Positions 45,859 to 56,405 of a stretch of 64,000 nt of DNA are shown here, piece by piece. Both the position numbers and the translations under genes were made by a program. Below the pieces are notes generated by a model that was not told where the DNA came from, did not search any database, and saw only the letters and a list, made by a program, of their open reading frames with translations. How positions within the stretch are numbered: position 1 is the first letter of the stretch; every line of letters begins with the position of its first letter. This stretch comes from Neopestalotiopsis rosae (lineage: Eukaryota; Ascomycota; Sordariomycetes; Amphisphaeriales; Sporocadaceae), in the NCBI GenBank assembly GCA_023078685.1, contig JALGAS010000004.1, forward strand, positions 124,001-188,000, read 5' to 3'.

Positions 45859-47580
45859 GACTGGTGTCGCAGAGGGGCCAGTCGACGCGAATTTGTTAGC
45901 CTAGAATCCATGCCTCCATCAACTACCTGCAATCAGTTGCTTGTCGCGAATAGGATACGGCTTCTGGCAGCCGGTATGGCTGAGCTCTGATCAAGATGCC
46001 AGTGGCTTTCGGTCAAATACGTAGGCTGCCATGGTATAATATGTTTACAGATGCGAAATAAAGCCTGCTGCTCCATGAGGCAACCGCAACATACGATCTT
46101 AGCCTGATGCTGTTTCGGCGTCGTAAGATTATTGGTAGTATTTTGGCCACGTGCAGGCAGGAATGGCAAATAGAGATTATATTGCAAAGACTGTGACACG
46201 CCAGGGGGGCGCATTTGTCGAAAAGATTCTCAAATCCAGAACAAAAGACTGGGAAGACTTGAACCACCGTGATGAGTTGATTTTCATATTCATCAACGGG
46301 TTTGACTGGCAATGAATAATCGCCGAGACCAAGTGGCGCCACAGGCAGGAAATCCGATAGGCTTGTAGGTAAACATCTCATGGTCAGGAAGTTTCAACCC
46401 GCTTCAGCGAGTCCAAATCGTGTACCTAAGTGTGGAGTGTCTAAGCGCCCGGAATACAAGGTCGCGAATACAAAGCCACGCATTAAAGTACAAAGTCGGC
46501 AGCCTAGAATGATACGAGCTGATGCTCTATAACAGTCGCTTACATAAGCGGGTTAATCAAATGCGAATGATGCAAAACGCATTTTCGCGCCAGCGGGTAA
46601 CGATAGACTAGCCGTTCAAATTACCGGGGTCTTACATGTAACCATCGGGCTGGACATTTCCAACAGCCGTCCTTCGGACAATTCCTGATAAACGATGCTC
46701 ATTTGTAAGCAGAGCAACCGGATTTTAGTATTTGCCGTGATGATAAGATAGCAGAATATAGAATCATGTCCATAGTCTGTGAGTTCTGGTTAGTATCTCG
46801 CATCGCACATTTTTCGAGCTGTTGTTTTCGCGGAAGGGGGTCTGGTTAAGAAACAAACAGAATTTAATGTTATAGCGCAAAAGTAGAGCAGTACAATTCT
46901 CATCCAAGACTCTATTTGCTTCAACTACTCATAACTGCAAATGCCTATGTAAATATTCGAGTAACGATTGATCTAGTATGACACAGATCCAATAACCCAC
47001 TACAAATAGTCTAGTTATACTGGCTTTTCGTAAGGAGGCATCTCGCTTCCCTTCCACCTTTGACAGTTTGACCAAGCAAGTGCGCGCAGGCAACAACACA
47101 TGACTAGGATGTACCCTTACTATATCGAAAAAACGATGCTGGAGACGCTTACAAGCTTTCGAAGACAGAAATGCCGGCTGTCGCGCATCTATAATTTTGC
47201 CATACCCTTAGGCGCAAACTTTACTATATGACCAGTGTGAATGGTAAACCAACTATCCGTCCTCGTATTAGCCATACTCAAAGCGTGGAAAAATACGAGA
47301 CGTTGCGGTCTGCTTACAAATAAGTATCTCAATGATCAAGTTCAACAAGGAATCAACCGTAGTATTGGTTGTAGATTACTAATTACACTCCGAGCTGAAC
47401 ATATTTCCACTGATCATCGAGTGCTACTGTAACAATACACAGTTTGTCTCATGCTCTGAGAAAGAGGTATAAGATCTCATCGAAGGATCACCCCATCGAG
47501 AATTGCCAGTATACACATACTTCTTCGCCCTTTTATCCTTGCCCAATCAGACTTATCACCCTTGAACCCTCTTGTAGGCC
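45859..47580. other. Long intergenic region, AT-rich, no gene seen
   Basis: 1.7 kb with no supported gene. Composition shifts toward AT after 46.4 kb. A small perfect palindrome, CGCTTA-CA-TAAGCG, lies at about 46537-46550. No terminal repeats, transposase motif or tRNA were seen. The last 150 bp are probably the leader of the gene starting at 47581. Confidence 0.35.
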
Positions 47581-48738
47581 ATGATGTATCTCATTATTGT
47601 CGCAGTATTCATGTTTGCGCAACACGTAAGTGCGTGCGGTGCCGTTCATCCGCCTTCCTTCGAACAAATGCGAAGTCAGATCCGACGGGATTTGCACAGA
47701 CGCCGTAAGTATGATGTATCCCCAACACACCCAACCTATCTCATCTCTTTCACAGAAAGTCCGCCCCAGGAAGAACCGACAAATCAGAACAACGAAACAC
47801 ACTGGACTGTTGCGGAAAACAAAAGGCAGATGCAAGTGTCTGACGACGCCTTTATCGCTCGAGACCTAGCTCACTTCAATCACCATCCCAATGTCACAGT
47901 CTACATGACTGGTGGTGTGGTTTACAATTTAACGGAGCACCTGGAGGATATGCGACTGGACTTTTCCATTTACTCTGACGTTGCGCCTCACAACCATGAC
48001 TACAAAATCTTGTTCGGAGAAGGTGACTGGACTGTTGCGGTATCACAAGTCTCAGCCATTCAGAACGGTCCATTGCCCAGTCTCCAAGGAACCTTGCTGC
48101 CGCCGACAAATAAGCCAGTCCAGATGGACTTGATGACAATCGCACGCTGGAACAATGGTTGGATGATGGAAGAGTTTCTTTGGTCAGATGCGCCTTTGAT
48201 GTACCGACAGCTGGGCGTCCTGCCATCCAGACCATCAAGCAACCTCCCAGATTTGGAGTTGAATCTTGCCACACCACTTTCGACTACACCTGGTGTCAAC
48301 AATTCTACTTACAATAAGGCCCTTGCATCAGATATGGATGATGCTTTCAATGCCGGGAACTTTAGTGTGGAAAGTATGAAGTTGTCTCCCAATGCCTCTG
48401 TTTATGGCTTAACAGACGAGCCCCTCGACGCTGAGTCGTACGTCGCCTGGCTCAAAGATCTGAAGATGGCCTTTCCCGATCTTCGCATCGAAAACAAGCC
48501 TTACAGACAGATCATTGGCGAGGGAGACTGGACCGCGGCCGTCGCATTCCTCAGTGGTACGCATACCGGCAATTTAACGTTGCCTGCATGCCTGGCTGAG
48601 ACGCCAATCGCACCAACCGGGAAGAAATTCGATCTACTCCACTTCACCATTGCTCGTTGGCAGAATGGCAAAATTGTTGGACTGAGAGTTAATATGGATC
48701 TGTTTGGTATTGTTCAGGCCCTTGGTATCTCCCTTTGA
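47581..48738 (+). CDS. Secreted protein with two SnoaL-like domains
   Basis: Open frame of 385 residues, or 368 if a 51-nt intron at 47705-47755 (GTAAGT donor, TTTCACAG acceptor, in frame, no stop) is spliced. Residues 1-19 form a signal peptide (MMYLIIVAVFMFAQHVSACG). Two related domains follow, at about 90-225 and 260-385. Both have the same landmarks: a helix ending in a Tyr-rich turn, FGEGDWTVAV versus IGEGDWTAAVAFLSGTHTG, and FTIARWNNG-type endings (TIARWNNGWMMEE and TIARWQNGKIVGL). These fit the SnoaL-like polyketide cyclase/NTF2 fold. Single-domain relatives act as dimers, so the tandem copy may form an intramolecular dimer. Several NxT/NxS sites agree with secretion. Whether it is an enzyme or a ligand binder cannot be told. 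Confidence 0.85.
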   Translation: MMYLIIVAVFMFAQHVSACGAVHPPSFEQMRSQIRRDLHRRRKYDVSPTHPTYLISFTESPPQEEPTNQNNETHWTVAENKRQMQVSDDAFIARDLAHFNHHPNVTVYMTGGVVYNLTEHLEDMRLDFSIYSDVAPHNHDYKILFGEGDWTVAVSQVSAIQNGPLPSLQGTLLPPTNKPVQMDLMTIARWNNGWMMEEFLWSDAPLMYRQLGVLPSRPSSNLPDLELNLATPLSTTPGVNNSTYNKALASDMDDAFNAGNFSVESMKLSPNASVYGLTDEPLDAESYVAWLKDLKMAFPDLRIENKPYRQIIGEGDWTAAVAFLSGTHTGNLTLPACLAETPIAPTGKKFDLLHFTIARWQNGKIVGLRVNMDLFGIVQALGISL

Positions 48739-48990
48739 TTTTCTCTGTATGCATAACCGATGAGATCTTCCGATATAGCTTGCTCATAATTCACTTGATC
48801 AACTTTGAACGCTTCCTGTTCATGGTTGATTCTATACTACGTTCCTTATTTTGGCCCCTAGAGCTTTGACTAGACCGTCCACGTACACCGCTGGAAAGGT
48901 CAAGCGAACCCGCCCATTTGGGGATATCAACGTGCCTTGAATATAAGCCAAAAGAAACTGGAAGTCCAGAGTACTGTGTTGAACCCTAAG

Positions 48991-51110
48991 CTATGCGAAA
49001 CCTATAAGCTTTCCATTCTCTGTTTTCAGATTGACGCGACATGATCCTATCCTCTTCTTAATTCCTTCCCGCTCATTAATCCCCGGGGTAGCTAGCGAGA
49101 TCAAATCATCCTCCAATCGCATATAGATTGGTAACAAGGCATCAGATTTCCAAGGCAGCACATTCAACTTGGAAGTTTGTAGGATCGCAAACACCAGATA
49201 AAATATAGAAAGTAAAACCAGTCCAGTAGGAAATCCAATCCATAGCCATCGAACGTGGATGAAGACCGTATTTGTGTAGGCGGTGCCATGGTAACGAGGG
49301 TTCTCTGCATCGTTAAGAGAATTTAGTCGTGCATCGTTGGTCATACTCCTCGTGAGACGCGTCATCCATTCGTCGATGTGATCCAGATTCTTGTGAATAC
49401 CACCCACATAGTCAGATGATGGATAGATGTCCTGGCTGATCCCATCAGCAACTGCATATCCGATAAAATAATTGGTCGTTGAGTAGGACGACATGATCGA
49501 GACATGGGAAGATGCCACACTATACTTGTCGGAAGGTTCTACATTCATTTTGTCCGGGATGTCCACGAAGGTGATGTTTCCGTTTGCACTAGAAGTCAGA
49601 TTTTGAGCTCGGCTCCAAGTGCCGACAGTGACGTCTTGTAGCTGTCCGAGGTTTACGCTGATCTTGTGAGCTTGGATGCAGTACCACACGGCGCACTCTT
49701 TTGCGATAGTGTCGTTGAAACCTAGAATTAAGCTCTGAGGACCCGGTAGACCGAGAGCGTTGAAGTTCGCAATCAGGTTTGGAGAATCGGATTGAATCTC
49801 GTCGGGAGCCAAGGACTGAAAGATACGTCCAGAACCTCTTCCGCTGATAAAGGCTGTCTTCGTCTCGGAAGAGTTTCCAGTACAAGATCCATTCAAACGG
49901 AGATTGTCTAGCGACACCGTGCAAAACGACGAAGACGATCGCTGATATATGATTTCAGTCGTGATGTCCATGCATGATCCACAGACCCCAACGGTCGGGA
50001 TGATAGGCCAGGAACAATTTCCTGTTGAACACACAGCAGGTGGGTTCGAAATTTCTGGGGATCGAAACCCAGCATAAACAGCCATTCGGGTAGAGTCAGA
50101 GGGGCATTCTAGTAGTCTGTTAGAGAACAGGTTGAAATTGGCACGATCCAAAAAGTTGTTGTTGAGAGCCATACCAAATTTACCATTTGCAGTATTGACA
50201 TATGTAGTCCGAGCGGCGCTAGTCGTTTGGCTTCGCGGATCAATTGCGACCTCTTCAACGTTGAAGGTGATGAGCTGTTGGGAAAGTGTGCTGAACGCCA
50301 GAGACAGGATCGTAAGTGAAGCACCTATGTAGCCGACGTAACTTTACGGTATGTTAGTCACCCTATGGCTCATCTTTGGAGATGCATCAAGGATTCTTAC
50401 GCCGAACGGGCCTTCCAGAACAACTCCAAGCTGCCCCATGCGCCTCTCGATGCCCCATCCAAGAGGGCGAAATCCTCAAGCCTAGCCGTAGAAATTGCAA
50501 ATCGATTCCATTTCTCCTGGTCAAGAACTGAGGCGACTGATATCATTGACGCACTGCGGCAGATGGTTGCGAGTATTGCCACGAGACCGTTGATGGTGAG
50601 TACCTCCATAGCCCAAACATCCTGAGACTTCCTGTCAAACGCCAAGAGGACACCAAAAATCGCGAACAGAGACGTTATGGCAACCACCGTGGCTATGATC
50701 TCTGTATACCACCAATGAAAGATGGATGTGTGGGCCTGCTGGATTGTAGCAATTGACACTTTATTACCACCATTGGTCGAAGTATCCGGCAGTGACAAGC
50801 TACTAGGACACGATGTGGGCAAGCTTTGGTCATGGGGCGGCTTTTGAATAACTTGCAGAGCATCAACTCCCTCCCGCACGCTTGTATGACCCTGGGGTCG
50901 TTGATAGTCTTCACACTGTTGACCTGGAAGTTGCTGGGATCCGGAATCGGGCAAGGATTCTTGAGATGTACTGAGCCGCGAGCGTGTCGATCCATGTACG
51001 CTTCCGGCTTCTGTAGCACTGGAATCTTCATCACTGGTTAGGAGAGTATTGATTCCCTCTACATGCAGTGGAGTCTCCATATCAGTGTGGAGTGGCGATA
51101 GCATTGACAT
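48991..51110 (-). CDS. DUF3176 family membrane protein
   Basis: Two exons, 51110-50401 and 50341-48991, phase 2, 59-nt intron (GTAAGA donor, AAAG acceptor), give 686 residues. The DUF3176 signature region is WWYTEIIATVVAITSLFAIF, then DRKSQDVWAMEVLTINGLVAILATICRSAS and the LDQEKWNRF block, with three to four hydrophobic helices (the fourth after the intron, YIGASLTILSLAFSTLSQQL). An extracellular loop of about 300 residues with several Cys and NxS/T sites follows (CSTGNCSWP). A final helix near residue 610 (IGFPTGLVLLSIFYLVFAIL) leads to a short cytoplasmic tail. The first 120 residues are Ser/Gln-rich and probably cytosolic. The family is restricted to fungi and has no known function. A role at the plasma membrane is suggested by the topology only. 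Confidence 0.9.
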
Positions 51111-52994
51111 GGGTCTATGTTTCTTCTATAAGATAGAACTATTGACTGAATTATTTTGGCATCAATGCGGCATGATATACGGATGATCTTTTTGCAGATA
51201 TAGTTTTAATGTCTTCGGTGTGGCAGAAGGCAAAAGGGTTTATACAGGTTGATGATACTTGAAATGATGGCCTGACAAGAAGCTTGTTATGAAGAGCTGC
51301 CGAAAGTCTAGGAACGATATAGACCCAAGTACTCGACGGCAGAAGGATGTGACTACATCATTGATGAACACCAGCAACCTTTACGAAACCTTTAGCGGGG
51401 AGACCCCCATGGGGCACGCAGCTGAAATGCCTTGGCCCCTGGTAGTCCTTTCACCGAACTTAACGATATAATTTTTATACCCAGGGATGAAGGCTGCTAC
51501 GTGGGAACCAATCAAGGCTGGATGTCTATGACTAGGTATGTTCACCGAATTGACGTTGGCTTGGAGGTTGTTATCCCCCAAAATTCAAAGAGAGGGCATC
51601 CAAGCTTGCGCTATAAAGGGATGAGGGTTGACATGTTCTGTCTTGTCCAGCCTACCATATCAATTGCCGAGAGCAATGTTCAAGGGCCAGCCCCTTTAAA
51701 ACATGAGCCGCGATGGAAACCCCCTACGATCACGCTCCGCAGCGGGAAAAGAGCTTGCTATCAGAACACTGCTAACCAAACAGAACTGCGCACCGCGGCT
51801 AGCAGTTTTACAAATTGACAGTAATTATCTCGTAAAAGCAGGAGTTCGGCTCGAAAAAGGCTACGAATAAGACAGGGGAGGTTTATCATAGTTTGAACAC
51901 AAATTTACTGTTCGTCTTTTTTTTGATTGTACTTTCAACAAGCAACGAAGAATACACTGTAGTTTAAATACAAAAACGTTGATTGAACTCTGCATTAGCC
52001 TTTTCTTAATAGGCGTAATAGATTGGGTTTTGTTGTACATATTTAAATTACATTTAATCAAATAATCATGAATTGGCTGAAAGGATAGTCAGCCAAAGGT
52101 ACAAGTAACGACATGTAGTCCAAAGACAGCTCAAATGCCCTGCTATGCATCAATACCAATAAAGCCGGGTATAGCCGAAAGCAGCGGTTTGCATGGTGTT
52201 TTGGGTTTGCCTATGATTCCGTTGTGTGCCTGCAGGCAGGCAGTGCTATGCCATCACTTATGGTACTGCCACATCTTCTCTCAGTGTAAACAGATTGAAA
52301 TAGTCGTGGAATCAGTGGCCCAACTTGGCTTAATACAGCATAATATCGTATCATTTCGGTGCTTTGGTCTGGTGGAGAAGAGAAATTGCATCGCTACCAA
52401 TGTAGCCGTCAATATAAAGTAGAACAGACAACTATCTACCAGATAGGAATGCGGCAAGATTTGGAATATTGTGTAGTTTGACGGTCTCGGGCTTGTGTGC
52501 TATAACCCTCAGAAACACTTGCAATCTCATGGCTAAGTCCTATGGTCGGGAGGACGGCGCCCGCGACATGACCGACGTTTCTGATGCCATGGCTGTATAG
52601 AAGTGTAAAAACCCCAACATGCAGGGCGTGTTCTATCCAGCATGGCGAGAATAAGACTAATGCGATATCCGTCAGTGCTGGGAGAAGCTTTCATTCGCCA
52701 GAAGCTGCGGCGAACTCGCGAATTCCTTAGCCGACTATGCGATTGATGTTTAAGAGCTTCCCAGGCGCTCGGTTGGTTCAGCAGGCTGTAGGTTATCAAG
52801 ATCATAAGGCAAGGCGATTTTTAAAAGGATAAAACATAAGAAATACTTGCAGAGGCTCGAAGACGAAGATGATTCGGAGATGAAGTTGAAAAGTGGTAGT
52901 TGGAGACTGAACGATGCGCCATCTCTGGATGTGCATCGTTCCAATTTGAGGGTGACACACTTGCAGGATCATCAAGCTTTTGTGTTTGAACATC

Positions 52995-53032
<38 letters not shown>

Positions 53033-53522
53033 CGTAGAGATGTACCAATTTTAATCTTATTCTTTACTTTGAATACTGGTCCTATCATGGATTTAGCATT
53101 CCTAAATTGACTTCGCTGATATATATTTAGTAGACGAAGTTCTTCTTTACCTTACTCGATCGACCCGTGAACTGTAGTTCTGTCAGCTGTGCTTGGAAAC
53201 CATTCCACTGCTGAAATCTGATAAGGCGTGCGCAAAGCGATGAGAAAGGGAGATATTGAAATTTCACGGGAAGTATTGCAAGACCAATTTATGATTCAAA
53301 GAAAATGTGGAGCCTTTTCACCAAAATGAGAAAGAACAAGTGGACCGATGGACTGTTCATATGCAGTCTGCCAGTCTTTGATATATCAAAAAATCTCTTA
53401 TTTGGAAGATGAATCAGAGCTCGTTCCTCGGCCGGATTCGTGGGATATAGACCTGTTCTGAGTTGACCTCAACTCCCCCCCATTTGGCTCTGCTTATCAC
53501 CTCAGCTTCATCCTGTTGAACG
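51111..53522. other. Long intergenic region with degraded-looking, AT-rich DNA
   Basis: 2.4 kb with no supported gene. An open frame at 51432-51818 lacks a recognisable domain. DNA from 51850 to 52080 is very AT-rich. Open frames at 52533-52993 (minus) have no motif I can name. A 36-nt T tract at 52997-53032 (listed separately) and the 3' flank of the NACHT-ankyrin gene end the region. Confidence 0.4.
52997..53032 (-). repeat. 36-nt A tract on the minus strand (T36 on plus)
   Basis: An uninterrupted run of 36 T on the plus strand. On the minus strand it is a genomic A36 placed about 490 bp after the stop codon of the intronless NACHT-ankyrin gene, where a retroposed mRNA would carry its tail. 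Confidence 0.97.
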
Positions 53523-56405
53523 TTATTTCTCAATCTCGGCGCCGTGATTGACCAGCAAGCTTACGATCCCAGTTTGCCCTTCCAGAGAAGCAGCCTTCAA
53601 AGGCGTTATGCCTGCAAAAGACTCCAAATTCGCATCGGCGCCATGATCAAGCAGAAGTAAAGTGGCCGTGTCATTTCCACCCCGGCAAGCCTCGTGCAAA
53701 GGTGTTTCTCCAAGGAGATTTCTCGCATTAACATTTGCGCCACGATGTAGCAGCAACTCTGCAACTCTGGTATAACCAAACCCCGCGGCTAAATGCAAAG
53801 GGCTGTCCTGATTGTAGCGAGTTGAGTTAACATCAGCACCTCCATCGAGCAGTAGGTCGATAATTTCCGTATGCTCATGTTCTGATGCCACCGATAGACA
53901 TGTTGTACCATCATTGCGAGTTGCATCAGTATCAGCGCCTCGGTTGAATAGCGATAGCGTAGCCCTATTATACCCACCTTTGCAGACTTGGTATATAGGT
54001 GTTTCGCCTCGGAAATTTCTGGCATAGATATTTGCCTTACGATCAAGCAGTAGCTTAACAGTCTCCATACGTCTAAATGCCGCCGCCGAATGCAGACAGG
54101 TATCCATACGATAACAAGTTGCATCAATATCGGCGCCTCGGTCAAGCAGTAGCCTGACAGTCTCTGTATGCCCACACCCGGAGGCTAGGAACAAACATGT
54201 CATGCCTCCACTACAGCTTGCATTGACATTGGCTCCTTTGTCGACCAGTAGTTCCGCAGCCTCAAGATGACCTCGTGATAGAGCCAGATGCAATGGTGTC
54301 CATCCGTGCTTCGTAAAATTATTCACCGAAGCGTGATGTTCAATCAGCAGCCGAATCGTAGATATATGACCGTGACGCGCTGCATAGGACAGTGCAGTCC
54401 AGCCATGTTCATCTTTCTGCTCTATATCAGTATTACCAGTACCATATAAATCGAGATAAAGTTCCAGCATGCCATTACATGCAAACTCAGCGAGATGAGA
54501 TGCAACGCCTCTTTCCGATGAGAAGACAAAATCACTCATTCTTTCTTTCTGAATCATCTTGTCGTGCTCTCTACGCAGCCACAGTCTTTGAAAACAAGAC
54601 ATGTCACCTCCAGCTCGGGCTTCAATGAAGACCTCTAGTAGAGATTCCAGGATAGCGAAGCTTTTGGTTGCCAGTGCGACAAAGACTGGTGCACGATAGG
54701 GCCCACCTTCCACCTCAAAACAAGAATCGTGCAAAGACATTCGAATAAGTGCTGGGTAGCCTTTGACTGCGAGAATATATAGTAGACTGATATTAGGCCA
54801 ATACCATCGTCTCCACCTCAAATCGAAAATATCTTGCAACCTGCTCCATATCTTCGTGTTGAATTGACCGAGGAATGCGTTCTGATTGATATTATGTTTT
54901 TCGGCCTGGTCTGTATGGTATAACACGTTGTCATTTGCGTGTTCCAAAAACGGGTATTGATCGTCCAGAACTTTGTGATAGTCGACAATTTCAAAATCAG
55001 ACTCGTCTAATAATGGATATATAGCAGTTTGATATCGCCAACAGCAGAGTTTGAGGGCTTCCTGGCCGTGACCCTCGAGGTTTGTCCTCAAGTGTTGCCA
55101 GAGTGTGCGAAGTCCGGCTTCTTCGAGCAAGAAGTCTTTGATGGATTCATGTATGAACTGAACAAATGACCCCCACGGTTTAGTGACCTCTATCAAACCT
55201 CTGGAGGTGCTGAGGATGTACCGTTCTATGTCGCCATCTGTCATTTTTTGTGAATGACACTGAACGAGATATTCGGGCTCGGTGCCGGAAATGGTGGCAA
55301 AGTATAATTGCCTCGGACTCAAACGATGCTTGGCGTACAAGACCCACTGCAGACAGAGTAAGAGTCCTTGACTTAAGCCCGAGTCGCGGGTGAAAATATC
55401 CCGGAATAGTTCGTGTAGGTCGTCGGGTAGCTCTCGAATTCTTTCAAGGATCTTATGCTTCTTTCCAGCATCATACTCCCTCTGCAACATGTTTATTACA
55501 AGAACGACCCACATGAAGATACCAGATGTCTTCATTTGCACCTGCCGTTGTACTTCAGTCTCCAAGGGCTGGTCATCCTTGAAACAGAGTTTGTCCTGTA
55601 TGTAACAACGTATATCCTGATTATGTTCCTGTCGATTCTCGAGGAGAACCTGTATCCCTTGTCTGATCGCAATGTTTGGGAAGTATCTGCTAGCGAAGCA
55701 GACGTGAAGTGGGTATTCACAAGTAAGCCCTTCAAACCATGAAATCATTTCACGGACCTCCCGTTCTTGACATTCGTCGAGGGCGTCAATGAAACATAGA
55801 AGGCGCTGATCTTTCAGAAACTGCAGGGTTCGTTCGAATGTATGTTTCAGCGACTCGATACCCCAAATGTGGTCATCTCGAATACTGTCGAGAACCTCTA
55901 GTGCTTCCGGGCACGCCTTCAGGAGTTGCACTAATAGCGCTCTGTGAAGCCCTAGGGTTGACTTCTCCAGATCGCTGCCGCGCGCGTTGAAAAAGAAGAA
56001 GAGAGTGCAGGCCCCGCTGCTCTTCAAACGTTCTTCGGTATGGGTAAGCGCAACCTTCATTAATGTTGATTTTCCAGCTCCAGGTTTTCCCTTTACCCAC
56101 AGAAATCCGCCATGTTGGCGAGACCTTTTCATGTCCAGCCACGCTTGGTACTGCGAGGTTTGGAGGAACCATTGGCAAGTCTTAGCATGGGCTCTCTTGA
56201 CATTCTCCTCACGAGCATCCATTTCCGTAAATTCCAATGAGCTCAAGAGTGCCTTGCGGTGTGTAACAATTGGGTCCTCTCTTTCTTCCTCTCGCTCTCC
56301 ATCTTGGCGGGTGGTAGTAATATTCAGATCCCGGCCCACATGAATGTTGCTCTTATAGTTTTGCAGGCCAGTGCCGCGAAATCTCGTTGCGTTCGGGCGC
56401 GGCAT
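53523..56405 (-). CDS. NACHT-ankyrin (fungal NLR-like STAND) protein
   Basis: Single exon, 960 residues, intronless. The layout is effector-like N terminus, NACHT nucleotide-binding domain, linker, ankyrin repeats: the fungal counterpart of animal and plant NLRs, thought to sense non-self and trigger cell death. P-loop GKPGAGKST is at residues 106-114 and Walker B RLLCFIDALDEC at 201-212; SGIFMWVVLVINML and QFIHESIKDFLLEE are usual in these proteins. The C-terminal 296 residues are nine ankyrin repeats of 33 residues (from about 662), beginning EHGWTALSYAARHGH and ending VNHGAEIEK. Repeats 3-5 resemble 6-8, a three-repeat block duplication. The first 35 residues are short of any annotated effector domain and contain a Gly/Asn/Thr-rich stretch (GLQNYKSNIHVGRDLNI). 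The A36 tract and lack of introns suggest a retrocopy. Confidence 0.95.
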   Translation of the reverse strand: MPRPNATRFRGTGLQNYKSNIHVGRDLNITTTRQDGEREEEREDPIVTHRKALLSSLEFTEMDAREENVKRAHAKTCQWFLQTSQYQAWLDMKRSRQHGGFLWVKGKPGAGKSTLMKVALTHTEERLKSSGACTLFFFFNARGSDLEKSTLGLHRALLVQLLKACPEALEVLDSIRDDHIWGIESLKHTFERTLQFLKDQRLLCFIDALDECQEREVREMISWFEGLTCEYPLHVCFASRYFPNIAIRQGIQVLLENRQEHNQDIRCYIQDKLCFKDDQPLETEVQRQVQMKTSGIFMWVVLVINMLQREYDAGKKHKILERIRELPDDLHELFRDIFTRDSGLSQGLLLCLQWVLYAKHRLSPRQLYFATISGTEPEYLVQCHSQKMTDGDIERYILSTSRGLIEVTKPWGSFVQFIHESIKDFLLEEAGLRTLWQHLRTNLEGHGQEALKLCCWRYQTAIYPLLDESDFEIVDYHKVLDDQYPFLEHANDNVLYHTDQAEKHNINQNAFLGQFNTKIWSRLQDIFDLRWRRWYWPNISLLYILAVKGYPALIRMSLHDSCFEVEGGPYRAPVFVALATKSFAILESLLEVFIEARAGGDMSCFQRLWLRREHDKMIQKERMSDFVFSSERGVASHLAEFACNGMLELYLDLYGTGNTDIEQKDEHGWTALSYAARHGHISTIRLLIEHHASVNNFTKHGWTPLHLALSRGHLEAAELLVDKGANVNASCSGGMTCLFLASGCGHTETVRLLLDRGADIDATCYRMDTCLHSAAAFRRMETVKLLLDRKANIYARNFRGETPIYQVCKGGYNRATLSLFNRGADTDATRNDGTTCLSVASEHEHTEIIDLLLDGGADVNSTRYNQDSPLHLAAGFGYTRVAELLLHRGANVNARNLLGETPLHEACRGGNDTATLLLLDHGADANLESFAGITPLKAASLEGQTGIVSLLVNHGAEIEK

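Noticed and set aside
46537..46550. Short palindrome CGCTTA-CA-TAAGCG
   Set aside because: Six-base arms are expected by chance in this much intergenic DNA, and no flanking element supports a role.
51432..51818. 128-codon frame in the AT-rich intergenic region
   Set aside because: No recognisable domain, no supporting splice sites, overlaps other frames. Could be a decayed gene but not supportable.
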